Shown: in pieces, positions 1 through 6,470 of the stretch
Numbering within the stretch: the first letter of the stretch is position 1
How the letters are laid out: each line of letters opens with the position of its first letter
From: JAVBNA01 sp031551875
Lineage (GTDB): Bacteria > Bacillota > Clostridia > Oscillospirales > Acutalibacteraceae
Reading direction: 5' to 3'
Assembly (NCBI GenBank): GCA_031551875.1
Contig: JAVBNA010000046.1
Coordinates: 1 to 14,007, forward strand
DNA: 14,007 nucleotides
Translations under genes and position numbers: made by a program
The notes under the pieces: model-generated
The model's input: only the letters and a program-made list of their open reading frames with translations
What the model was told of the DNA's origin: nothing
The model's database searches: none

Positions 1-65
1 GGTATCCGGTCTTCTATGTTCAATATTTCTACCGTGGCTCGCAGGTCAAATCCTTTTTCCAGCAT
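1..65 (-). CDS. 5' end of an unrecognised leftward gene (partial)
   Basis: Reading the minus strand from an ATG at 65 gives 21 codons (MLEKGFDLRATVEILNIEDR, then I) that stay open to the window edge. AAGGGTG lies about six bases before the ATG and serves as a ribosome site. The upstream sequence is AT-rich, as expected of a promoter, but I cannot place a convincing -35 box. Too little of the protein is present to assign a family, so no function is given. It lies just beyond the terminator of the leftward membrane-protein gene, so it probably starts a new transcription unit. The main doubt is whether such a short open stretch is a gene at all. Confidence 0.45.
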   Translation of the reverse strand, partial: MLEKGFDLRATVEILNIEDRI

Positions 66-100
66 TACAATCACCCTTATATATTTTACCATATCTACGT

Positions 101-130
101 AAAAAAGCCCAGCTTATGCTGGACTTTTTT
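101..130 (-). terminator. Intrinsic terminator after the YjdF-like gene, near symmetric
   Basis: On the minus strand an A-run, a GTCCAGC/GCTGGGC stem with an ATAA loop and a T6 run follow one another, about 45 bases after the stop of the membrane-protein gene. The structure is nearly symmetric, so it could also stop rightward transcription. It marks the end of the HAD/membrane-protein unit. Confidence 0.85.
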
Positions 131-140
131 GACAGGCTGA

Positions 141-162
141 GGAGCTGTTATAAAACAGCTCC
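141..162. repeat. Perfect 9-bp hairpin before the terminator
   Basis: GGAGCTGTT and AACAGCTCC are perfectly complementary around a 4-base loop. The hairpin sits between the membrane-protein stop codon at 174 and the intrinsic terminator at 101-130. It has no T-run directly after it on the minus strand, so it is probably a 3'-end stabilising stem or a backup to the terminator. Confidence 0.6.
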
Positions 163-173
163 TTCCCCTTTAT

Positions 174-878
174 TTATTCTGTTCGTTTCAGCTCCATTTT
201 TTGAATGTTCCGTTTGTCCTTTTTAATGCTGAAAAATCCGATGAGCGTGACCGCCAACGCACCCAGCACATCGACAATCAGATCCTTCATCGTGTCGCTG
301 AGCGCTGAGCGTCCCACAAGCGCCGTACCGTCCTCCAATAGAGCCTTTTGCATATTGAGCCGCATCAGACCGTCCAGCGTAAACTCATAGATCTCCCACA
401 CGACACCCAGCGCCACGGCGAAGCAAAAGGCAAATACACAGACAAAAAGCGGGCTGAGCCGCATGGCAATTTTGTCGTCGTTGTTTAACAGGTTGATGAT
501 CGAAAACCCGAACGCGCCCAGCATTGCGCCGCTGAAGGTATGCAGGATGGAGTCCCAGTGGGGCACCAGGTAATAAAAGCTGCGCACCTCGCCCAGGTAA
601 ATCGCGCAGTACAGAAATATGACGAACAGCAGATACATGTTGTCCGGAATTTCAAATTTCAGCTTTTTTCCGATAATCGAAGGCAGAAACATCACAAAAA
701 TGCCCAGCGCACACTGGACAATCATCAGCATATAATCACTTTGCGGCTTTGCGGGCGTGCTGATGTTTCCCTGCGGCGGGAAAACCACATGATAGGCCGC
801 AAAGAGGATGGACAGCAGCAGGCTGACAAACACCAGTGCGGTCAGTATTTTCCTCCAACTAAACCTCTTTTTGCTCAT
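174..878 (-). CDS. YjdF/DUF2238-like integral membrane protein
   Basis: The protein has 234 residues with about six hydrophobic segments, near residues 10-30, 50-68, 80-98, 112-130, 140-162 and 197-217. It carries three blocks I associate with the YjdF (DUF2238) membrane family: HWDSILHTFSGAMLG near residue 107, GVVWEIYEF near 158, and DTMKDLIVDVLGA near 195. The conserved polar residues W, D, H and E lie at the membrane face. The biochemical role of the family is not established, so none is given. The ATG at 878 is preceded by GGGAGAGGG, a good ribosome site. The gene begins 27 bases after the stop of the HAD phosphatase gene and probably shares its promoter at 1760-1788; a terminator follows. 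Family membership is fairly sure; function is unknown. Confidence 0.8.
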   Translation of the reverse strand: MSKKRFSWRKILTALVFVSLLLSILFAAYHVVFPPQGNISTPAKPQSDYMLMIVQCALGIFVMFLPSIIGKKLKFEIPDNMYLLFVIFLYCAIYLGEVRSFYYLVPHWDSILHTFSGAMLGAFGFSIINLLNNDDKIAMRLSPLFVCVFAFCFAVALGVVWEIYEFTLDGLMRLNMQKALLEDGTALVGRSALSDTMKDLIVDVLGALAVTLIGFFSIKKDKRNIQKMELKRTE

Positions 879-905
879 TTTTCCCTCTCCCTTCTCGAAC
901 CTTTG

Positions 906-1727
906 CTACCCTGTGCAAAGCGTCCCCTCAATGGCGCCGCAGTGTACCAGCGCGGTAAAGATGCCGTCATCCTTGCAGGTTCCGGTCGTAAAGCGCGCCG
1001 CGCGTTTCACCCGCTCCCGCGCACACCCCATGGCATAACCGCTACCGACATTTTGAAACATCTGAATGTCGTTCATGCCGTCGCCGAAAGCGTATGTATT
1101 GTGCCGCGCGATGTCCAGCTTCTTTGTCAGCTGCTCAACCCCCTGTCCCTTGGACACGCCCTTGGGAGCGACGTCGGCATACATAAAACCGCTGTCTTTA
1201 AATACGAAAACATCAAATTCTTCGCCGGCCAGCGATTTGAATCTTTCGATCGATTCGGCATTTTCGAACACCATGTTGGCCATGTTGGGACGGCAGCGTC
1301 CCAACTCCCAGGAAACGCAAAGCCCGGTATTCCAGATCGCAAAGGCCTCCAGAAATTCCCGTAGCCGGGGCGTTTGCATATCTTTAATATGTGCACATTC
1401 CTGCTCAATAAACAGAATGTGCGCCCCTGCCTGTGCCGCATATGTATCCAGGCGCATCATTTCTTCCATGGAAATGCACGTTTCGCTGACCACGGTATCC
1501 TGAAAGGATACATAGCCGCCGTTGGAAAGAATAAAGCCGTCAAAGCCGAGCGCCATCACCTCAGGAGGGATAAACGCCCGGGCGCGTCCGGTCGCGAGAA
1601 TCACATAATCGCCCTGCGCATGAAGCTGCTGAAAGCACTGCACGGTCGCAGCCGTCGGAATCGGCACCTCTCCCACAATGTCGATGAGCGTCCCGTCGAT
1701 GTCAAAGAAAAACATCCTTTTACGCAT
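906..1727 (-). CDS. Cof-type HAD-IIB family phosphatase
   Basis: This is a 273-residue haloacid-dehalogenase-superfamily hydrolase of the Cof/YbjI type, normal length for the group. The four HAD motifs are visible: FFDIDGTL with nucleophile D9 and acid/base D11, LATGR with T46, K193 in VSKGQGV, and FGDGMND with metal-binding D216 and D220. The C2-type cap lies between motifs II and III, roughly residues 80-185. Relatives dephosphorylate sugar phosphates, flavin mononucleotide or other small phosphometabolites; the substrate cannot be read from sequence. The protein is cytoplasmic, with no signal peptide. The ATG at 1727 has a GGAGG site eight bases upstream and a strong sigma-A promoter. It is first in a two-gene unit with the YjdF-like membrane protein. 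Confidence is high for the family and low for the substrate. Confidence 0.93.
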   Translation of the reverse strand: MRKRMFFFDIDGTLIDIVGEVPIPTAATVQCFQQLHAQGDYVILATGRARAFIPPEVMALGFDGFILSNGGYVSFQDTVVSETCISMEEMMRLDTYAAQAGAHILFIEQECAHIKDMQTPRLREFLEAFAIWNTGLCVSWELGRCRPNMANMVFENAESIERFKSLAGEEFDVFVFKDSGFMYADVAPKGVSKGQGVEQLTKKLDIARHNTYAFGDGMNDIQMFQNVGSGYAMGCARERVKRAARFTTGTCKDDGIFTALVHCGAIEGTLCTG

Positions 1728-1759
1728 GGTTCCCGCCTCCTGTTCATTTTATTACTCTA

Positions 1760-1788
1760 ATTATACGACGAGTTTTGCTCCGCTTCAA
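1760..1788 (-). promoter_or_regulatory. Sigma-A promoter for the HAD/membrane-protein unit
   Basis: On the minus strand TTGAAG (1788-1783) and TATAAT (1765-1760) are separated by exactly 17 bases. The -10 box is perfect and the -35 box matches four of six. Transcription would start about 25-30 bases before the HAD start codon, with the GGAGG site in the short leader. Confidence 0.8.
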
Positions 1789-1882
1789 TTCGCATTGCCC
1801 ATAAATCTTACAAAAAATCCGTGCAGGTTCTGTGAATGAATTACGGTTTGTTACAGTCTCCATAATCCAATGTGCGAAAAGA

Positions 1883-1911
1883 TTGACAAACCTTACATTC
1901 GTTGGTAGTAT
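1883..1911 (+). promoter_or_regulatory. Sigma-A promoter for the pyruvyl-transferase gene
   Basis: A perfect TTGACA (1883-1888) and TAGTAT (1906-1911) are separated by 17 bases. The predicted transcription start near 1918 lies about 19 bases before the TTG start codon at 1937. This promoter rules against the longer reading frame from GTG at 1832, which would begin upstream of the transcript. Confidence 0.8.
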
Positions 1912-1936
1912 TAAGGGTAGCAAAGGAGTGACCCGA

Positions 1937-3010
1937 TTGAACTTTTACGTATCCGCATATCTGGATAAGAACCTTGGCGACGACCTGATGTTGTGGCTTC
2001 TCTGCACACATTTTCCGGAGCATTCCTTCCATCTTTATTGTGTCAACCCGGAGTATTTTCCGGTTCTGCCCGATTGCAAGAACCTTCTGTCTACCGAGGT
2101 TCCGCTCAAGGTCGTCCTGCGCAGCCGGGACAACCCCTATGACGGATACCTGAGAATCGGCGGATCGCTGTTTGAAATGAAGGGCGTACGGACACCGGTC
2201 TACCGCTTTCTGCATGCGCTGCAGCTGGAAAGCGCTATGCGCAGGGGGTTTAAGTCAGCCGTAATCGGCTGTAACATCAGTACGTTTCCCTCTACACTGG
2301 CACAGCTGACCACCAAAAAGGAATTTAGAACCTTTGGCCTCGCCACTGTGCGCGACCAGAGGACATTTCGCTTTGCAAGCGCCCTCAAAGCGCCCGAACA
2401 TCTCTTTTTTTATCCGGACATGCTGTTTTCCCTTCCGTCCTCTTTTTTTCCATCTAAAAAAGGACCCGACGGCCCGCTTGGCGTCGCTGTGTACCGATCC
2501 AAGTACCTGCCGGAGGAGAACAGCCGCTATTATGACGTGATGGCCGCCTTTTGCGACCTGTATATTGAAAAAAACAACCGCCCCGTGCATTTCTTCGCGT
2601 TTGACACGGGACTGGAAAATGACAACCTTGCCGCACAGGAAATTCAACGCCGCATGACCCATGCGCAGCAAACGGCGCTTTGCTCCCATAATGGACATGG
2701 CTGGGCCTTGCTCGCCGAAATGTCCAAGTGCTCGGCCATGGTGTGCACCCGTTTCCACGCCATCGTGCTTGCCATGCTGATGCACATCCCCTTTGTCCCC
2801 ATTTCCTATTCTGAAAAAACCGACAACCTGCTGTGCGACATCGGCTATGAAGGCGTGACCTTTACTTTCACCGGTATGCGCGATACGACGCCCGAAGCGC
2901 TTTTGCGGGCTTCTGAAAAGCTGGACTATTCTGTCTCCGCCGCGACCAACGACCTCAATGTCCAGGCCGAAGGGCACATGCGGCAGCTCAAAGCTTATTT
3001 TGGATTGTAA
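1937..3010 (+). CDS. Polysaccharide pyruvyl transferase family protein
   Basis: The protein has 357 residues and resembles the polysaccharide pyruvyl transferase family (WcaK/CsaB-like, Pfam PS_pyruv_trans). This family transfers pyruvyl groups from phosphoenolpyruvate onto sugars of cell-wall or exopolysaccharides. Visible support: the N-terminal NLGDDLM block, the YDGYLRIGGS block, TVRDQRTF, and the C-terminal CTRFHAIVLAM followed by a hydrophobic VPISYSEKTDNLL stretch, matching the family's RxHA region. The acceptor sugar is unknown. I chose TTG at 1937 because AAAGGAG lies eight bases before it and a promoter lies just upstream. The frame stays open back to GTG at 1832, but that start has a poor ribosome site. 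There is no signal peptide, so it acts in the cytoplasm. It is followed after 34 bases by an unrecognised gene in the same unit. Confidence 0.85.
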   Translation: MNFYVSAYLDKNLGDDLMLWLLCTHFPEHSFHLYCVNPEYFPVLPDCKNLLSTEVPLKVVLRSRDNPYDGYLRIGGSLFEMKGVRTPVYRFLHALQLESAMRRGFKSAVIGCNISTFPSTLAQLTTKKEFRTFGLATVRDQRTFRFASALKAPEHLFFYPDMLFSLPSSFFPSKKGPDGPLGVAVYRSKYLPEENSRYYDVMAAFCDLYIEKNNRPVHFFAFDTGLENDNLAAQEIQRRMTHAQQTALCSHNGHGWALLAEMSKCSAMVCTRFHAIVLAMLMHIPFVPISYSEKTDNLLCDIGYEGVTFTFTGMRDTTPEALLRASEKLDYSVSAATNDLNVQAEGHMRQLKAYFGL

Positions 3011-3018
3011 CCCCCCCC
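3011..3018 (+). repeat. C8 homopolymer tract after the stop codon
   Basis: Eight consecutive C residues directly follow the TAA of the pyruvyl-transferase gene and precede the ribosome site of the next gene. The tract is non-coding. Length changes here would alter spacing in the intercistronic leader but not a reading frame. Confidence 0.7.
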
Positions 3019-3044
3019 GTTTTAGGCATAGGGAGGTCTTTACC

Positions 3045-3599
3045 TTGAAAATGAAAAAAATGCGCTGGAGAATTGAAAAAGCCATCGAAAAGAAGCAGTG
3101 CCTGAGATTAAGCTTTTGGTATAACAATGACGGATATTATGGTGTACCCATTGCTGTAAATAATCAATTTATATACGTGATTGAAATCTATGATTTTTTT
3201 ACAAACGGCTTTAGTATTTATCATATGGGAGATTTAAGAAAGGTAAAAAGTACGGGAAGAAAACGTAACGAAATATTGCACGGTGAAGGGGTTTTGGACA
3301 AGCTGTCCATTCCCGACATCAACATGGCCAGCTGGAAAACCATCTTTGAAAGCCTTCAGGCGATCGGGAAAAACATCATTGTGGAACAAGAGAATCCGAA
3401 GGATAAATACTGCAATTATGTGATCGGCCGGATCGAAAAAGTCCAAAATAAGCACGTTTGGGTTCGTCATTTTGACGGCAGGGGAGATTGGCAGGACGTC
3501 CTGGAAAAAATCCCCTACTATGGGCCGACCCGTGTCTCTTTTGAAAGTAGCTATGTCACTGCGTTTTCTAAATATCTTCCGCCACCCCCTGAAAAATAA
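3045..3599 (+). CDS. Unrecognised 184-residue protein with two beta-rich halves
   Basis: I do not recognise this family. With TTG at 3045 as start (GGAGG eight bases before), it has 184 residues; ATG at 3051 is possible but is spaced 14 bases from the site. A basic amphipathic N-terminus (residues 1-20) is followed by two stretches of alternating beta-strand pattern, residues 20-68 and 125-177, joined by a helical-looking linker (about 90-118). The second half contains HFDGRGDW, IPYYGPTRVSF and FSKYL; the first contains IYDFFTNGF and MGDLRKVKS, which may be the equivalent positions. This suggests an internal duplication of a small barrel (Sm/SH3-like); that is inference. No signal peptide or transmembrane helix is visible. 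By my count 3121-3240 is about 28% GC, against about 50% in 3301-3360. It probably shares the pyruvyl-transferase promoter and ends before a strong terminator. Confidence 0.75.
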   Translation: MKMKKMRWRIEKAIEKKQCLRLSFWYNNDGYYGVPIAVNNQFIYVIEIYDFFTNGFSIYHMGDLRKVKSTGRKRNEILHGEGVLDKLSIPDINMASWKTIFESLQAIGKNIIVEQENPKDKYCNYVIGRIEKVQNKHVWVRHFDGRGDWQDVLEKIPYYGPTRVSFESSYVTAFSKYLPPPPEK

Positions 3600-3605
3600 C
3601 AGTAG

Positions 3606-3641
3606 CCGCCCTGCGCGAAATATCGCGCAGGGCGGTTTTTT
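3606..3641 (+). terminator. Strong intrinsic terminator between convergent genes
   Basis: A perfect 13-bp stem CCGCCCTGCGCGA/TCGCGCAGGGCGG closes a 4-base AATA loop and is followed by six T residues. It lies seven bases after the stop of the rightward gene and directly abuts the uvrA stop codon at 3642-3644. For leftward transcripts the stem would also form, but only an interrupted TTATTTTT run follows about six bases later, so leftward termination is probably weaker. Confidence 0.92.
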
Positions 3642-6470
3642 CTACTTCAGATATTTTTTCAGGTACTGCCCGGTATAGGATTTCTTCACCTTGACGATGT
3701 CCTCGGGCGTGCCGCTGACAATGACCTGTCCCCCCTTGTCCCCGCCCTCGGGACCCAGATCGATCACGTGGTCGGCGATCTTGACCACGTCGAGGTTGTG
3801 CTCAATGACCACCACCGTGTTTCCGCCCTCCACCAGCTTTTGCAGCACCTCAATCAGACGGTGCACGTCGGCAATGTGCAGACCGGTGGTCGGCTCGTCA
3901 AGGATAGAGATGGTTTTTCCGGTAGACCGCCGGGACAGCTCGGTTGCCAGCTTGACGCGCTGCGCTTCGCCGCCCGACAGGGTGGTCGCGGGCTGTCCCA
4001 CCTTGACGTAGCCCAACCCCACGTCGTACAGCGTTTGCAGCTTGCGCTTGATTTTCGGGACATTGGAGAAAAAGCCCAGTGACTCCTCAATGGTCATGTC
4101 CAGCACGTCAAAAATGTTTTTGCCCTTATATTTGACCTCAAGCGTTTCACGGTTGTAACGCTGCCCCTTGCACACCTCGCAGGGTACGTAAATGTCGGGC
4201 AGGAAGTGCATCTCGATCTTAAGGATGCCGTCGCCTTCGCACGCCTCACACCGGCCGCCCCGCACGTTAAAGGAAAAGCGCCCGTTTTTAAAACCGCGCA
4301 GCTTGGCATCCTGGGTGGAGGCAAACAGCTCGCGGATGTCGGTGAATACGCCGGTGTAGGTGGCGGGGTTGGAGCGAGGCGTGCGGCCGATAGGTGACTG
4401 GTTGATGTCGATCACCTTGTCGAGCGCCTCCATGCCCAGGATGTCCTCATGCTTGCCCGGCTGCCCTTTGGCGCCGTTGAGGTCGCGAGCCAGGCGCTTG
4501 TACAAAATCTCGTTGACCAGTGACGATTTGCCCGAACCTGACACACCGGTCACCGCGACAAATTCTCCCAGCGGGATCTCCACATCAATGTTTTTGAGGT
4601 TGTTCTGCGTCGCGCCCACGATGGTCAGCGTCTGTCCGTTGCCCTTTCTTCGGCGCTCGGGCAGGGGCACGGCCTTTTTGCCGCTGAGGTATTGCCCGGT
4701 GATCGAGCGTTCACAGGACATAATATCACTGAGCGTGCCGCTGCACACCACCTCTCCGCCGTGTATGCCCGCGCCGGGGCCGATGTCGATGATGTGATCG
4801 GCCACCTCCATGGTCTCCTCGTCGTGCTCAACCACGACCACGGTGTTGCCCAGGTCGCGCAGGCGTTTAAGCGTCCCCAGCAGCTTCTCGTTGTCGCGCT
4901 GGTGCAGGCCGATGCTGGGCTCGTCAAGAATGTACAGCACGCCCATCAGCGACGATCCGATCTGGGTCGCCAGCCGGATGCGCTGGCTTTCGCCGCCCGA
5001 AAGGGTGCCTGAAGCGCGCGACAGGGTCAGGTACTCAAGCCCCACGCTGCGCAGGAAACCGAGACGCTCCTTGATCTCCTTGAAAATGGTCGCCGCGATG
5101 ATCTGGTCGCGCTGGGAAAGGGTGATGTCCTCCACAAACCGCAGTGAATCGGTGACCGATTTAAGACAGAAATTGCTGATGTTGATACCGCCCACCGTCA
5201 CTCCGAGGCTTTCTGGGCTGAGCCGGTGTCCCCCGCAGGCGTCACAGGGCACGCTGGACATGTAGGTCTCGATCTCCTCCTTGATCCAGCTGCTCTGCGT
5301 CTCGCGGAAGCGCCGTTCCAGGTTGTTGATCACGCCCTCAAACTCGGTGGTGTAGGTGCCCGTCCCGTATTCGTTCGTGCGGGTAACGGTCAGCTTTTCC
5401 CCCTTCGTGCCGTAGAGCAGGATGTCAATGACCTTGGGCGGTAGCTCGGCGATCGGGGTGTCCAGCGAAAACTTATATTTTTTTGAAAGTGCTTCCATAT
5501 ACATGGCCGCGATGGAGGAGCCCTCCATTGCCCAGCCGCTCGCCTTCAGACCGCCCTGCCGGACCGAGAGGGCTGGGTTGGGGATAATGCGCGCCGGGTC
5601 AATTTTCATGAATACGCCCAGACCGGTACACTTCTGACAGGCGCCGAACGGATTGTTGAAGGAAAACATGCGGGGCGAAAGCTCTTCGATGCTGACGCCG
5701 TGCTCCGGACAGGAGTAGTTCTGGGAAAAGAGGATGTCCTCCCCATCGACCACATTGACCACCACGAGCCCGCCCGTGATGCCCGCCGCCGTTTCAATCG
5801 AGTCGGCCAGCCGTGAGCGGACTGAAGGGTCGATGACCAGCCGGTCAATCACGATTTCAATCGTGTGCTTTTTGTTTTTTTCCAGCTGGATGGTTTCGGT
5901 CAGTTCGTAGATGTTGCCATCCACACGTACGCGGACATAGCCCGAACGTTTGGCCGCGTCCATCTCCTTCTGATGCTCGCCCTTGCGGCCGCGTACAACC
6001 GGCGCCAGCACCTGGATGCGGCTCTTTTCGGGCAGCGACAGCACCTGGTCGACGATCTGGTCAATGGTCTGCTGCTTGATCTCCCGGCCGCACACCGGGC
6101 AGTGGGGAATGCCGATGCGGGCGTACAGCAGGCGCAGATAGTCGTAAATCTCGGTGACCGTGCCCACCGTGGAGCGGGGATTCTTGGAGGTCGTTTTCTG
6201 GTCGATGGAGATGGCCGGGGAAAGTCCTTCGATGTAATCCACATCGGGCTTCTCCATCTGCCCTAAAAACTGCCGGGCGTAGGAGGAGAGCGACTCCACA
6301 TACCGCCGCTGCCCCTCGGCATAGATTGTATCAAAGGCCAGCGACGACTTGCCCGAGCCCGAAAGCCCGGTCAGCACCACCAGCTGGTCGCGCGGAATCT
6401 CCACGTCGATGTTTTTGAGGTTGTGTTCTCTGGCTCCTTTAATTTTAATGCTTTTCAGTGACATACTCAT
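3642..6470 (-). CDS. uvrA: UvrA, excinuclease ABC subunit A
   Basis: UvrA is the damage-recognition ATPase of nucleotide excision repair. It dimerises, loads UvrB on distorted DNA and then leaves. The 942-residue length is typical. The first ATPase unit has Walker A GLSGSGKS at residues 35-42 and signature LSGGESQRIRLA near 488. The second has GVSGSGKSS near 641 and LSGGEAQRVKLA near 828. Zinc-binding positions are visible at C254/H257 with C278/C281, and at CEACEGDG near 741 with CEVC about 25 residues later. The first pair reads CPEH instead of the CxxC of Escherichia coli, a variant I believe is common in Clostridia. The ATG at 6470 overlaps the uvrB stop as ATGA; a second ATG at 6464 is possible. 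GGA about seven bases upstream supports the first. It is last in radC-uvrB-uvrA. Confidence 0.98.
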   Translation of the reverse strand: MSMSLKSIKIKGAREHNLKNIDVEIPRDQLVVLTGLSGSGKSSLAFDTIYAEGQRRYVESLSSYARQFLGQMEKPDVDYIEGLSPAISIDQKTTSKNPRSTVGTVTEIYDYLRLLYARIGIPHCPVCGREIKQQTIDQIVDQVLSLPEKSRIQVLAPVVRGRKGEHQKEMDAAKRSGYVRVRVDGNIYELTETIQLEKNKKHTIEIVIDRLVIDPSVRSRLADSIETAAGITGGLVVVNVVDGEDILFSQNYSCPEHGVSIEELSPRMFSFNNPFGACQKCTGLGVFMKIDPARIIPNPALSVRQGGLKASGWAMEGSSIAAMYMEALSKKYKFSLDTPIAELPPKVIDILLYGTKGEKLTVTRTNEYGTGTYTTEFEGVINNLERRFRETQSSWIKEEIETYMSSVPCDACGGHRLSPESLGVTVGGINISNFCLKSVTDSLRFVEDITLSQRDQIIAATIFKEIKERLGFLRSVGLEYLTLSRASGTLSGGESQRIRLATQIGSSLMGVLYILDEPSIGLHQRDNEKLLGTLKRLRDLGNTVVVVEHDEETMEVADHIIDIGPGAGIHGGEVVCSGTLSDIMSCERSITGQYLSGKKAVPLPERRRKGNGQTLTIVGATQNNLKNIDVEIPLGEFVAVTGVSGSGKSSLVNEILYKRLARDLNGAKGQPGKHEDILGMEALDKVIDINQSPIGRTPRSNPATYTGVFTDIRELFASTQDAKLRGFKNGRFSFNVRGGRCEACEGDGILKIEMHFLPDIYVPCEVCKGQRYNRETLEVKYKGKNIFDVLDMTIEESLGFFSNVPKIKRKLQTLYDVGLGYVKVGQPATTLSGGEAQRVKLATELSRRSTGKTISILDEPTTGLHIADVHRLIEVLQKLVEGGNTVVVIEHNLDVVKIADHVIDLGPEGGDKGGQVIVSGTPEDIVKVKKSYTGQYLKKYLK

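Noticed and set aside
540..1364. 274-codon plus-strand open frame opposite the HAD and membrane-protein genes
   Set aside because: It spans two well-supported leftward genes, lacks a ribosome site and resembles no family.
1832..1936. N-terminal extension of the pyruvyl-transferase frame from a GTG
   Set aside because: The strong promoter lies inside this stretch, and the TTG at 1937 has the proper ribosome site.
2255..3127. 290-codon minus-strand open frame opposite the pyruvyl-transferase gene
   Set aside because: It is the reverse shadow of a gene with clear family motifs, promoter and ribosome site.
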